Below the pieces are notes generated by a model. The model saw only the letters and a program-made list of their open reading frames with translations, was not told the DNA's origin and did no database searches. Both the position numbers and the translations under genes were made by a program. DNA of 64,000 nucleotides from Streptomyces sp. 6-11-2 (GTDB lineage Bacteria; Actinomycetota; Actinomycetes; Streptomycetales; Streptomycetaceae), in assembly GCF_006540305.1 (NCBI RefSeq), contig NZ_BJOR01000001.1:2852001-2916000 (forward strand), given 5' to 3'. Within the stretch, counting starts at the first letter, position 1. Each line of letters starts with the position of its first letter. Shown piece after piece: positions 25,804-34,479 of this stretch.

Positions 25804-27066
25804 ATGCCCCCCGGACAGCCGCCACCCCCCTCGTCCTCCTCGCCGGGCCCGTCCGGACGGACGGACCCGGACGGGCTGCTGCTGTGCGGAGCCCGGCTGA
25901 CCGACGGGCGGACCGTGGACGTACGGCTGTCCGGTGAGCGCATCGAGGCGGTCGGCACCGCCGGCAGCCTCGGCGCGGGCGGCCCGCGGGGCGGCACGCC
26001 GCGCGTCGACCTCAGCGGCTACCTGCTCCTGCCGGCCCCGGCCGAGCCCCACGCCCACGCCGACACGGCCCTGACCGCCGACAGCGGCGGACCGGTGTCG
26101 TACGAACCGGAGGACGTCCAGCGCCGCACCACCGAGGCCGCGCTGCTGCAACTGGGGCACGGCGCGACGACCGTACGCGCACACGTACGCGTGGGCGACG
26201 TCCAGGGGCTCGGCGGCCTGACGGCGGTCCTGCGGGCCCGGCGGTCGCTGCGCGGGCTCACCGAACTGACGACGGTGGCGGTGCCGCGCGTGCTGACCGG
26301 GGCGGCCGGCGCGGACGGCCTGGCGATACTGCGGGACTCGCTCAAGATGGGCGCCTGCGTCGTGGGCGGCTGCCCGGACGTGGACCCCGACCCGACGGGC
26401 TACGTCGAGGCGGTCCTCGAAGTCGCCTCCGAGCACGGCTGCCCCGTCGACCTGCACACCGACGGCGCCGACCCGGCCCGCCTGGCGCGCATCGCGGCGA
26501 TGGCGGGCGGGCTGCGCCCGGGAGTGACGCTGGGCCCGTGCGGCGGCCTGGCCCGGCTGCCCTCCGGGGCGGCCGGGCGGGCTGCGGACCAGCTGGCCGC
26601 GGCCGGGGTGAGGGTGGTGTGCCTGCCTCAGGGCTGCTGCGGCGGCGCCGAGGGACACGGGACGGCGCCGGTGCGGCTGCTGCGGGCGGCCGGGGTCCGG
26701 GTGGCCGCGGGCAGTGGCGCCCTGCGGGACGTGTCGAACCCGGTGGGGCGCGGCGACCCGCTGGAGGCCGCCTTCCTGCTGGCCTCACGGCACGGACTGC
26801 GCCCCGAGGAGGCCTACGACGCGGTGAGCGCGTCCGCCCGCGCGGTGCTCGGTCTGCCCGAGGTGCGGGTGGAGGCGGGTTTCCCCGCCGAGCTGCTCGC
26901 GGTGCGCGGCGACCGGCTCGCGGGGGCGCTGTCGCTCGCGTACAGCCGGATCGTGGTGCACCGGGGGCGCGTGGTGGCACGCACCAGCGCGGTACGGGAG
27001 TTCTGCGACTCCGCCGCCACGGTGGAGCTGGGGCTGCCGCGGCAGGGGCGGGGGGAGTTGTCCTGA
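25804..27066 (+). CDS. Amidohydrolase-superfamily protein with degenerate active site
   Basis: A 420-residue protein with a composite beta-domain (DGLLLCGARLTDGRTVDVRL) and a TIM-barrel of the cytosine-deaminase/atrazine-hydrolase type. The first metal pair is present (PHAHAD, His83 and His85), as is the third His in DLHTDGADP. The usual second-shell His position reads LGPCGGL. The usual catalytic Asp (GSDN in cytosine deaminases) is GSGALRDVSNP here, with Gly in place of Asp. It may be catalytically inactive or use another residue. The first 20 residues are Pro/Ser-rich. It starts after about 230 bp without a gene and stands alone. Confidence 0.75.
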   Translation: MPPGQPPPPSSSSPGPSGRTDPDGLLLCGARLTDGRTVDVRLSGERIEAVGTAGSLGAGGPRGGTPRVDLSGYLLLPAPAEPHAHADTALTADSGGPVSYEPEDVQRRTTEAALLQLGHGATTVRAHVRVGDVQGLGGLTAVLRARRSLRGLTELTTVAVPRVLTGAAGADGLAILRDSLKMGACVVGGCPDVDPDPTGYVEAVLEVASEHGCPVDLHTDGADPARLARIAAMAGGLRPGVTLGPCGGLARLPSGAAGRAADQLAAAGVRVVCLPQGCCGGAEGHGTAPVRLLRAAGVRVAAGSGALRDVSNPVGRGDPLEAAFLLASRHGLRPEEAYDAVSASARAVLGLPEVRVEAGFPAELLAVRGDRLAGALSLAYSRIVVHRGRVVARTSAVREFCDSAATVELGLPRQGRGELS

Positions 27067-27187
27067 CGGTCCGTGCCGCAGGGCTGCGGCAGTGCCGCCA
27101 GGGGCGTGCGGGACACGGTGGAGCGCGCCCCGGGGCCTGGCCGAAGTCGTGCGGCGGATACGGCCGTCCGGGCGTACGGTCGGAAGC

Positions 27188-27844
27188 ATGCGCATTGTCA
27201 TCGCTGGTGGTCATGGTCAGATCGCGCTGCGGCTGGAGCGGTTGCTCGCCGCGCGCGGGGACGAGGTGGCGGGCATCGTCCGCCGTGCCGAGCAGAGCGA
27301 GGACCTGCGGGAGGCCGGCGCCGAACCGGTCGTGCTCGACCTGGAGTCGGCGTCGGTCGAGGAGGTCGCGCAGCTGCTGCGGGGCGCCGACGCGGCGGTG
27401 TTCGCGGCGGGCGCGGGCCCGGGCAGCGGCGCGGCGCGCAAGGACACGGTGGACAAGGGTGCGGCGGTGCTGTTCGCGGACGCGGCGGTACGCGCGGGCG
27501 TGCGCCGCCATCTGGTCGTGTCGTCGATGGGCGCGGACGCGGCGCACAAGGGCGACGAGGTCTTCGACGTCTATCTGCGCGCCAAGGGCGAGGCGGACGA
27601 CCACGTCCGCCGTCAGGAGGCCCTGGACTGGACGATCCTGCGCCCCGGCTCGCTGACCAACGACGCCGGCACCGGCCAGGTGCGTCTGGAGGCCCACACC
27701 GGCCGCGGCATGATCCCGCGCGACGACGTGGCCGCCGTACTGGCCGAACTGGTGGAGACCCCGGCCACGGCCGGCCTGACCCTGGAACTCGTCAGCGGCT
27801 CGGCACCGGTGTCGGTGGCGGTGAAGTCGGTGGCGGGCAACTGA
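27188..27844 (+). CDS. Atypical SDR / NAD(P)-binding protein
   Basis: A 218-residue Rossmann protein starting MRIVIAGGHGQIALRLERLL, the GxxGxxx dinucleotide motif of atypical short-chain dehydrogenases (NmrA/SDR_a5-like). It has VVSSMGAD, then LDWTILRPGSLTND, the usual pattern of YwnB-like proteins, and lacks the classical Tyr-x-x-x-Lys catalytic pair; AKGEADDHVRR lies at that point. The substrate is unknown. It is the last core gene before the tRNA-Tyr island and has a plain start at ATG 27,188. Confidence 0.8.
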   Translation: MRIVIAGGHGQIALRLERLLAARGDEVAGIVRRAEQSEDLREAGAEPVVLDLESASVEEVAQLLRGADAAVFAAGAGPGSGAARKDTVDKGAAVLFADAAVRAGVRRHLVVSSMGADAAHKGDEVFDVYLRAKGEADDHVRRQEALDWTILRPGSLTNDAGTGQVRLEAHTGRGMIPRDDVAAVLAELVETPATAGLTLELVSGSAPVSVAVKSVAGN

Positions 27845-27877
27845 GTACGTCCGGGCGCCTCCGGCACCGACAACCGC

Positions 27878-28090
27878 TCAGAACAAGGGCATCTGCCCAG
27901 GACACTCCGGAACGGCATAGCCGTCCAACGACGGCTGCGCGGCGCCGAGTTGCGCCATCCGGCGCGATCCGGCACAGGAGGTCAGCCCGCCGCTCGCCCG
28001 CGTCCCGGGCGGGTCGTGCCGCGCGAACCGCCCGGCGACCACGGCGATCTCCCGACGGCACACGGGGCAGAGTCTGCGACGCGAGGACAT
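27878..28090 (-). CDS. Small zinc-ribbon-like protein
   Basis: A 70-residue protein (from ATG 28,088-28,090, MSSRRRLCPVCRRE) with CPVC near the N-terminus and a later lone Cys in TSCAGSRR and PECPG. It also has RFARHDPPGT, a pattern of short streptomycete zinc-finger proteins of unknown function. A longer frame upstream lacks support. It converges with the SDR gene and lies about 100 bp from the first tRNA-Tyr-derived repeat, so it probably marks the chromosomal edge of the island. Confidence 0.6.
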   Translation of the reverse strand: MSSRRRLCPVCRREIAVVAGRFARHDPPGTRASGGLTSCAGSRRMAQLGAAQPSLDGYAVPECPGQMPLF

Positions 28091-28191
28091 GGCCCCAGTG
28101 TGCACGGCACCACCGACACCGACCCCGCGCCCACCCACAAAACCCGCTCCGGCCTGCCGTATAGGCCGATCAGAGGGGGGTCTTTCCCCAA

Positions 28192-28240
28192 GTGGCGGCG
28201 CCAGGATGCGAACCCGGGAAGGCTGAGCCGGCGGATTTAC
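28192..28240 (-). repeat. Degenerate att copy A (tRNA-Tyr 3' fragment)
   Basis: 49 nt match the 3' part of the tRNA-Tyr gene at 39,771-39,852 with three substitutions, then the similarity stops. An imperfect terminator-like hairpin directly to the left (about 28,142-28,182) resembles the one left of copy B, so the similarity between A and B extends beyond the tRNA. It is probably the oldest attachment site remnant at this locus. Confidence 0.8.
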
Positions 28241-28269
28241 CGGCCGCGCCGCCCGGATTCAAGACGTCG

Positions 28270-29028
28270 TCATCGCCCTGTGGTGTCACTCCGCGTGTGT
28301 GCCCGCGCGCTCGCGTGCCGGCCCCGGCCCCCGTTCGGCGTGTCGAGGCGCCGGGTCGCCACGAGCAGCACTCCGACAAGGACCGACCACAGGACGATCA
28401 CTCCGACAGGGCCGGTCCATAGACCGAACAGCCCGGCAGGAACAGCGCAGAACACGGCACCGATTGTCTGCACCCCGTGCTTTCCGAGGCGTGTCGGGAG
28501 CCCCGTCGCGGCGTAGTGAGGTGCGCGCGCGACCGCGTGTCCCCCCGCACAGGCGGCGAAGAGGCCGGTGGCAAGCAGGGCCAGGGCGATGGCCGTGGAC
28601 CACAGAGGCAGTCCCTCGGGGTTGTCGTCGGAGTACTGCGTCACGCCGTCCTTGTGTACGGCGGTCGCGTACTCCCGCCACATGATGACGGTGACCACGT
28701 CTCCGGCACGCAGGTGCCTGAGCAGCGGCTCGGCTCCTCCCATGGCCACTTCCCGGGGCACGGGGCCGGGTCCGGTGAGCCGGAGGTCGTACCGCTGGTT
28801 CTTGGGCTGTTCCCTGATCTCCGTGCCGCGCACGGTGGCCTGGACGGGGCGCAGGCAGTCCTCGGTGACTGCCGTGTCACAGAGGCGAGCGGCTCGATAC
28901 GCGCGCTCCTCGGCCATGTCGTCGGGCACGCGGGTCAGTCCGAGGCCGGCGAAGAAGATCAGCGCGGCGCCGAGCAGTAGGGCGACGGCTCCCCAGCAGC
29001 GGTGCCAGACGGTACGCAGTCGCGGCAT
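28270..29028 (-). CDS. Membrane protein of unknown function
   Basis: A 252-residue protein. One N-terminal membrane segment (about 10-32, WGAVALLLGAALIFFAGLGL) is followed by an extracellular domain of about 110 residues (CDTAVTEDCLRPVQ, then RYDLRLTGPGPVP and REYATAVHKDG). Three further hydrophobic segments (about 140-165, 185-205, 208-228) and a basic tail complete it. GGAGGG precedes the ATG. I do not recognise a family; the shape is like small streptomycete membrane sensors. It lies inside the outer island next to att copy A. Confidence 0.65.
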   Translation of the reverse strand: MPRLRTVWHRCWGAVALLLGAALIFFAGLGLTRVPDDMAEERAYRAARLCDTAVTEDCLRPVQATVRGTEIREQPKNQRYDLRLTGPGPVPREVAMGGAEPLLRHLRAGDVVTVIMWREYATAVHKDGVTQYSDDNPEGLPLWSTAIALALLATGLFAACAGGHAVARAPHYAATGLPTRLGKHGVQTIGAVFCAVPAGLFGLWTGPVGVIVLWSVLVGVLLVATRRLDTPNGGRGRHASARAHTRSDTTGR

Positions 29029-29320
29029 GTCAGGCCCTCCGCCGCACGCGGGAGCAGACCGCGAACACGGCCATCGCGACCACCGGCCCCACCGCGGTCG
29101 CCATCCTGGCCGCCTCAGCCCACATCACCGGCCGGTCCCCGCCCACCACGTCGCCTTCCGCCTTCCCCGCCCTCCCCCGTCCGCGCCGTCGTGCCGGCGA
29201 CCTCACATCGACGGCAATTGAGCCACACCCGTCCCTGCGTCGCCGTACCCGCCCCCCTGGGACCGATCGTGCCTGACGCGAGAGAGGTCGGGATTGGTGT
29301 GAAACTGAGCGCGGAAGGTA

Positions 29321-30529
29321 GTGATCCCCGTGTCGGACCCACCACACGCGTCCGCCGGTCCCGACGCCGCCGTCGACGAGAGCCGGCTGGAAGAGCTGAT
29401 CATCGAGGCGCAGACGGCCCTGCCGTTCGAGCTGTCCGCCCTGGCGAACCGGTGCGCCTCGGCCCTCGGCCTGGACACCGCGCTGATCTACCTCGTCGAC
29501 CTCCAGCAACGGCTGCTCATCCCACTCGACGAGACCTTGGAGCCGCTGCCGGTGGCCGACTCGTTGGCCGGCGGGGCGTACCGCACCGTCTCCCCACAGG
29601 TGGCCGACGCCGACGACGGCGTGATCATATGGATGCCCCTGGTCGACGGTGCGGAGCGGTTGGGCGTGCTGGCGATGCGGACCGCCGCGCTCGACGGGGT
29701 GCGTATGCGCCGCAGCCGGATGCTGGCCCATCTGTTCGCCATGCTGATCACCTCCAAGCGCGCCTACAGCGACTGGCTCGTCGCCCGCACCCGCACCGCG
29801 ACCATGCGGTTGCCCACCGAGATGCTGCGGGCCTTCCTGCCACCCCGCACCATCGGCAGCAACAGGTGCGTCTCCACCGCGGTCCTGGAACCGGCGTACG
29901 ACGTCGCCGGCGACGCCTTCGACCACTCGGTGGTCAAGGACGTACTGCACACGCTGATCCTCGACTCCATGGGGCACGATCTGACCTCCGGCCTGACTGC
30001 GTCGGTCGCCATGGCCGCGGCGCGGAACGCCCGCCGCGGCGGTGGCGACCTGGCCGACATCGTCGGCTCCGTCGACCAGGCGCTCGCCCAGTGGCTGCCC
30101 GACCAGTTCTGCACCGGCGTGCTGTGCCGGCTCGACGCGCAGACCGGGGTGCTGCGCTGGGTCAATTGCGGTCACCCGCCGCCGCTGCTGATCCGTGCCG
30201 AGCGGGTGGTCGACGGGGCACTGGACAGCCCCCCACAGCCCCCGCTCGGCCTGGTCGGCGAACTCGCCCCGACAGCCCGGCAGGTCCACCAGACGACACT
30301 GGAACCGGGCGACCACGTCCTGCTCTACACCGACGGCGTTGTGGAGGCACGCGAAACGGATGGAGTGGAATTCGGCCTCGACCGGTTCACCGACTTCATC
30401 ATCCGCTCCTCCGCCGCCGGCCAGCGCCCGGCCGAGGTACTACGGCTGCTCATCCACGCCATCCTCGACCACCAGCGCAACCAGCTGCGGGACGACGCGA
30501 CCATCCTGCTGTTCGAATGGCGCCCGTAG
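29321..30529 (+). CDS. SpoIIE-type PP2C phosphatase with GAF-like domain
   Basis: A 402-residue protein. Residues about 20-150 have the pattern of a GAF sensor domain (FELSALANRCASALGL, LIYLVDLQQRLLIPL, MPLVDGAERLGVLAM). Residues about 175-400 form a PP2C/SpoIIE phosphatase with metal motifs VAGDAFDH, DSMGHDL, NCGHPPPLL, LYTDGVVEARE and RDDATILLF. Such enzymes dephosphorylate anti-anti-sigma factors in partner-switching networks. The start is GTG 29,321, close after GGAAGG; GTG 29,330 is an alternative with better spacing. No partner kinase or anti-anti-sigma gene is nearby. It lies in the outer island with a second phosphatase 193 bp downstream. Confidence 0.85.
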   Translation: MIPVSDPPHASAGPDAAVDESRLEELIIEAQTALPFELSALANRCASALGLDTALIYLVDLQQRLLIPLDETLEPLPVADSLAGGAYRTVSPQVADADDGVIIWMPLVDGAERLGVLAMRTAALDGVRMRRSRMLAHLFAMLITSKRAYSDWLVARTRTATMRLPTEMLRAFLPPRTIGSNRCVSTAVLEPAYDVAGDAFDHSVVKDVLHTLILDSMGHDLTSGLTASVAMAAARNARRGGGDLADIVGSVDQALAQWLPDQFCTGVLCRLDAQTGVLRWVNCGHPPPLLIRAERVVDGALDSPPQPPLGLVGELAPTARQVHQTTLEPGDHVLLYTDGVVEARETDGVEFGLDRFTDFIIRSSAAGQRPAEVLRLLIHAILDHQRNQLRDDATILLFEWRP

Positions 30530-30722
30530 CACCGGTAACGGATCTTCGTCCCGAACTTGGCCGAGCGCTCGACCTTGGCCGACTGTTCCTCCCCCTTGCG
30601 ACGCCGGTCCACGGAAGGCCAGCCACTCCGACGGTCCACCTCTGAGGCCGCGCCTGCGTGCTCGCTGCTTTCGCCGTCTCCTGCGGTCGCGGGGCGATCC
30701 GTAGCGGAGCAGTCTGGAAGGC

Positions 30723-31901
30723 ATGGGCTCCAGGCAGGGACATGTGGGTCTCGGGCAGCCGTGGCAGCCTAGCCACCTGCTGCTGCTGATCCCTGTTGCG
30801 CTCATCGTCGTGATCACCGCCGCGGACATCGCGACTGGGCCGAACATCATTCTCAGCCCGCTGCTGGTGGTCGCGCCCACGCTCACCGCGTGGTTCGCGG
30901 GCCCCTGGACGACGGCCGGCATCGGGGCCCTGGCCATGGCGGGCGAGGCGGTCAGCAGCTGGCGCACCGGAATGCAGTCCTCACGGAACGCGATAGTGGA
31001 GGTGATCGCCATCGCGGTGATCACCTCGTTGATCGTGTTCCTGTGTGCGGTGCGCGACCGGCACGCACGCCAGATGGCCCGGGTCCGGTCGGTCGCCGAG
31101 GCGGCCCAGCAGGTGCTGATGTGGCCGCTGCCGAGCCGGCTCGGCCCGCTGCGGCTCGCCTGTGTCTATCTGGCTTCCGAGGAGGAGGCCGAGATCGGCG
31201 GCGACCTCTATGCCGCCGCCCGCACCGGCAGCGCGGCCCGCGTGATGATCGGCGACGTGCGGGGCAAGGGCCTGCCCGCCCTGGGCGAGGCCGCCCTCCT
31301 GCTCGGCGCCTTCCGCGAGGCCGCCCACCAGCAGGCCTCCCTGCCCGACCTGGCCGCTTCCCTGGAGCGGAGCATGACCCGCTACCTCGCCGACTTCGAA
31401 CCGGAGGGCGAGGCGGGAGAACGCTTCGTGACCGCTCTTCTGGTCGAAATCACCGACGGCGAGCCTCTGGTCCGCATGACCAGCTGCGGTCACCCGGCCC
31501 CCCTGCTGCTCGGCCCGGACAACACCGTCCACGTGCCCCGCCTCCACCCCGGGCCCCCACTTGGCGTCGGCGTCACGGATCCCGACAACCACGTCGTCGA
31601 TGTCCTGCCCTTCGGCCCCGAGGACACGCTGGTCCTGTACACCGACGGTGTCATCGAAGCCCGTGACCACAACGGCGTCTTCTACCCGTTCGCGGAACGC
31701 GCGGCCCAGTGGACCGATCATCCTCCCGAGGCGCTGCTCCACCAGATCGAACGCGACCTGCTCGCCCACACCGGCGGACGCCTCGGCGACGACGTCGCCC
31801 TCCTCGCCATCCGCCGGGCCCACATCCCGCACCCGGACCACCAGCTCCAGCGCGTCCAGCGCTACACCCCGGCGCCGGCGGCCGGCAGCTGCGGGACATA
31901 G
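30723..31901 (+). CDS. Membrane-bound SpoIIE-type PP2C phosphatase
   Basis: A 392-residue protein. Three to four hydrophobic segments at about 18-115 (LLLLIPVALIVVITAADI, LLVVAPTLTAWFAGP, VEVIAIAVITSLIVFLCAV) anchor it. A short linker leads to a PP2C/SpoIIE domain at about 140-370 with EIGGDLYAA, IGDVRGKGL, SCGHPAPLLL, LYTDGVIEARD and GRLGDDVALLA. All metal-binding acids are present. It is a common streptomycete architecture, thought to pass a membrane signal to sigma-factor control. It follows the soluble phosphatase on the same strand; the 190-bp gap shows no gene. Confidence 0.88.
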   Translation: MGSRQGHVGLGQPWQPSHLLLLIPVALIVVITAADIATGPNIILSPLLVVAPTLTAWFAGPWTTAGIGALAMAGEAVSSWRTGMQSSRNAIVEVIAIAVITSLIVFLCAVRDRHARQMARVRSVAEAAQQVLMWPLPSRLGPLRLACVYLASEEEAEIGGDLYAAARTGSAARVMIGDVRGKGLPALGEAALLLGAFREAAHQQASLPDLAASLERSMTRYLADFEPEGEAGERFVTALLVEITDGEPLVRMTSCGHPAPLLLGPDNTVHVPRLHPGPPLGVGVTDPDNHVVDVLPFGPEDTLVLYTDGVIEARDHNGVFYPFAERAAQWTDHPPEALLHQIERDLLAHTGGRLGDDVALLAIRRAHIPHPDHQLQRVQRYTPAPAAGSCGT

Positions 31902-32128
31902 CCGCCGAGGGCCTGGGCGAGGTCTCCTGGTCCCGGGTGGGAAGGCCGCCGGAGCAGGCTCGCAGGCCTTCGCCGGCGCTGATGACCGCTCAGCGGGCAG
32001 GTTCGAGCGGGCAACCACGGGTCTTCGAAGCCGGGCCCGCACCGCGTGGAGAGTGCTGCGGTCGCCAAGTGGGCCGCACTGGCCGATGATCAGCTCATGC
32101 GGTGCGTGAAAGAAGCCGGAGATGCAAT

Positions 32129-32548
32129 GTGACGTTCACCCACGCGATGCAGCGTGCTGCCCAGGCATTCGAGGCCGTGGGTGCGATCGTGCTGGTCGTG
32201 GGCTTCGTCCTGTCCATGGTGGCCGCTGCTCGGGCCTGGCGGAAGTCACGGCGCTCCGCCGACGGGTATCTGGCTCTCCGGCGGTGCTTCGGTGGCGCCT
32301 TGCTGCTGGGGCTTGAGGTTCTCGTCGCCGCAGACCTCATCCGTACTGTCGCGGTCGCGCCGACACTGGACAACGTAGGTGTACTGGGCCTGATCGTGTT
32401 GATCCGGACCTTCCTCAGCTTCTCCTTGGAGGTCGAGCTCGAGGGGGTCGCGCCGTGGCGTCGGGCGCTGGCCAACAGCGCCGGAAGCGTCCGGCGGGCC
32501 GCCACACGGGCGGCCGGCAGCCAGCCCCCTCCCCCAGCCGGCGACTAG
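32129..32548 (+). CDS. DUF1622-like small membrane protein
   Basis: A 139-residue protein with three membrane segments (EAVGAIVLVVGFVLSMVAAA, ALLLGLEVLVAADLIRTV, LGLIVLIRTFLSFSLEVELEG). The LLGLEVLVAADLI and RTFLSFSLEVE patterns are those of DUF1622 proteins. GTG at 32,129 is chosen over GTG 32,102 because GGAG lies 8 nt upstream. The C-terminal 30 residues are Ala/Arg/Pro-rich. Its end overlaps, on the other strand, the poorly supported tail of the next gene. The 31,902-32,128 stretch upstream holds nothing I can support. Confidence 0.75.
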   Translation: MTFTHAMQRAAQAFEAVGAIVLVVGFVLSMVAAARAWRKSRRSADGYLALRRCFGGALLLGLEVLVAADLIRTVAVAPTLDNVGVLGLIVLIRTFLSFSLEVELEGVAPWRRALANSAGSVRRAATRAAGSQPPPPAGD

Positions 32549-33002
32549 AAGGGCCGGCACGCTCCACACGAGGAAGACGGCCATGGAGGGGTGCCGTGTG
32601 CCGGCGCCCCGCCGAATACGGGACTGTCCTGACGGCCTGATCACCACACCGAGCGTGTCCGTCAAACCGGACCATGCGCAGCCGGACCAGGGCCTGGTCG
32701 CCCGCTGGTAACTCAGCGTGGATGCTCGGCCGGACCTCCACGATGGCGTCGGCGTCCTCCTGGTCGCCCTCCTCGTCGCGCCAGAGGTAGACCCGCACGT
32801 GCTTCGCCCGGTGAAGGCCGCGCACCTTCCACTCGGTCATCAGGTCGGCGACGACAAGAGAAAGGGCGTACTGGGGACCCTCGCTCGAATCGTCGGCGGT
32901 GATCGTGCCCCGCCACCGTTCGGGGTCGCTGCCGTAGGGGCGCCATCCCTCCGAGCCGTGCGGCTCGAACACCCGGTACACCCAGTCCGTCTCGGTGCCC
33001 AT
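32415..33002 (-). CDS. Hypothetical protein, C-terminal part doubtful
   Basis: The frame starts at ATG 33,000-33,002 (MGTETDWVYRVFEPHG). Its first 110 or so residues look like a real globular protein (WRGTITADDSSEGPQYALS, VRVYLWRDEEGDQEDADAIV). From about residue 125 the product becomes Arg/Pro-rich and runs antiparallel over the DUF1622 gene, which suggests a lost stop or a frameshift. The true or ancestral protein probably ended near 32,640. I recognise no family. It lies just left of the terminator and att copy B. Confidence 0.5.
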   Translation of the reverse strand: MGTETDWVYRVFEPHGSEGWRPYGSDPERWRGTITADDSSEGPQYALSLVVADLMTEWKVRGLHRAKHVRVYLWRDEEGDQEDADAIVEVRPSIHAELPAGDQALVRLRMVRFDGHARCGDQAVRTVPYSAGRRHTAPLHGRLPRVERAGPSSRRLGEGAGCRPPVWRPAGRFRRCWPAPDATARPPRARPPRRS

Positions 33003-33115
33003 GGCACCGATCCTGTCACTGCAAGAAGCACCATGCGCCGCATCGGGTCCACCCTCGCCGACCACACGCCGTCCGCATCCGATGCTGAATCGAACAGCGG
33101 CAGGGAACGAAGAAA

Positions 33116-33152
33116 CCCCCTCCGACCTGCCGTAAGGGCTGGTCGAAGAGGG
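33116..33152 (-). terminator. Terminator left of att copy B
   Basis: On the minus strand CCCTCTTCGACC pairs with GGTCGGAGGGGG (with G-U wobbles), followed by TTTCTT. A related, weaker structure lies left of copy A. It probably descends from the original terminator of the tRNA-Tyr gene. Confidence 0.6.
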
Positions 33153-33163
33153 TTTTTCCCAGA

Positions 33164-33214
33164 GTGGCGGCGCCAGGATTCGAACCTGGGAAGGCTGAGC
33201 CGGCAGATTTACAG
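33164..33214 (-). repeat. att copy B: 51-bp direct repeat of tRNA-Tyr 3' part
   Basis: 51 nt are identical to 39,770-39,820, which covers the tRNA-Tyr gene from the anticodon arm to the 3' end. It lies 41 bp beyond the 3' end of the integrase gene. This is the distal attachment site of the integrative element. Confidence 0.95.
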
Positions 33215-33255
33215 ACTCCGGCGAACGATCACGCTTGCCAGAGCATCAGCGCAGG

Positions 33256-34479
33256 TCAGCCGCTCTGATCACTCGCCTCTTGGCTGTCTTCCCTGTCGGC
33301 GTGCAACGTCCGTGCCACATCATTCTTGGGCCGCTTGGCGCTCATGGCCTGTCTGGCACGCGCCCGCTTGGCCCTCTCGTGTTCGGCGTTGAGCTGCTTG
33401 GCGATCTCGGCATCCTGGCCATCGCGCGACCGTGCGTAGTGCCGAGTCGTGACGCTCGCATTGGCGTGACCGAGGCGCTTGGCCGCAGCCATGACGCCGT
33501 GCCGGTCGGCCACCTGGGAGGCATGCGTAGCCCGCAGATCCTGCGGGGTCACGTCCTTGAGACCGGCGCGGTCAACGGCCTTGTCGAAGTGCGTACGGCG
33601 CCAGGAGTTGTACCGAAGCGGGCGCCCGGTGCGGCCGAGGAACAGCAGCGCTTCCGGATCGTCGGCCACCTTCGTGGACAGGTGCTGTCGCAGCTCCGTG
33701 ACCAGGTACGCGGGCAGCGTCAGAGGCCGCTTCTGATGCGACTTGGGAGTGTCGAAGAACAACTGTCCGCCGTCCTCCGCCAACGCCTCATCCACCCAGA
33801 TCAAGCCGTTGACCAGGTCGACATCCTTCCGGCGCAGTGCGAACGCCTCACCGATCCGGAGACCGGCGTAGGCGAGGAGCTTGACCAGGAGGTCATGCGG
33901 CGGATTGAGGTTCGAGACCAGGCGCTCAATCTCGCGCGTGCTCAGGATGTGCGGTTCCGTCTCGGGGAGACGCGGCAGCTTGATCCCCCGGCAGGGCGTG
34001 ACCGCGATCAGGTCATTGTCGACAGCCGACGCGAAGACCTGGGAGAGCACCCGGTACGCCGTGCGGGCACGCGAGGCGCTGATCCCCGCTTTCTGGAGTC
34101 CGCCAAGCCACTCCTTGACGTGGATCGGACGCACCGCCGACAGTTCGTAGCCGCCCATCCTCGGATTGATCCACAGACGGAGCAGCCCCGCATACAGGGT
34201 CACGGTCCGCCGCTTGAGATGCGGGGATGCCGAGTCGAACCAGCGCTTGCCCCACTCTTCCACGGTGATCTTTCCGGCGCTTGGATCACGGAACGACCCC
34301 TTGAGGATCTCCGCCTCAGTAGTCGTGAGCCAGACGTCAGCGTCGGTCTTGGTGGCGAAGGTGTTCGGCGCAGACCGCAGGACGCCGGTTGCGGGATCAC
34401 GGTAGCGCGCCTGCCAGCGACCGGACTTGAGTTGCCGGACAGCACCAAAGCGCCGGCGCTTGCCTCGGTTGTTCGGCAT
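33256..34479 (-). CDS. int: Tyrosine-recombinase integrase of the AICE
   Basis: A 407-residue site-specific recombinase. An AP2-like N-terminal arm-binding part (about 10-65, SGRWQARYRDPATG) is followed by a SAM-like core-binding domain (about 70-165) and the catalytic domain (about 175-355). Catalytic residues are Arg208 (AGLRIGE), Lys246 (TPKSHQK), Arg316, His338 (LGHANAS) and Tyr348 (TTRHYAR). Box II reads TPQDLRATH, with Gln313 where most relatives have His. It should catalyse integration at, and with Xis excision from, the tRNA-Tyr 3' end. Its ATG overlaps the xis stop by one base. The tail after Tyr348 is about 55 charged residues. Confidence 0.95.
   Translation of the reverse strand: MPNNRGKRRRFGAVRQLKSGRWQARYRDPATGVLRSAPNTFATKTDADVWLTTTEAEILKGSFRDPSAGKITVEEWGKRWFDSASPHLKRRTVTLYAGLLRLWINPRMGGYELSAVRPIHVKEWLGGLQKAGISASRARTAYRVLSQVFASAVDNDLIAVTPCRGIKLPRLPETEPHILSTREIERLVSNLNPPHDLLVKLLAYAGLRIGEAFALRRKDVDLVNGLIWVDEALAEDGGQLFFDTPKSHQKRPLTLPAYLVTELRQHLSTKVADDPEALLFLGRTGRPLRYNSWRRTHFDKAVDRAGLKDVTPQDLRATHASQVADRHGVMAAAKRLGHANASVTTRHYARSRDGQDAEIAKQLNAEHERAKRARARQAMSAKRPKNDVARTLHADREDSQEASDQSG

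Noticed and set aside
28192..28240. A second functional tRNA-Tyr gene at copy A
   Set aside because: Only the 3' 49 nt match; there is no 5' acceptor strand, D-arm or complete anticodon arm.
33164..33214. A complete tRNA gene at copy B
   Set aside because: The match stops in the anticodon arm, and the sequence beyond it cannot complete the cloverleaf.
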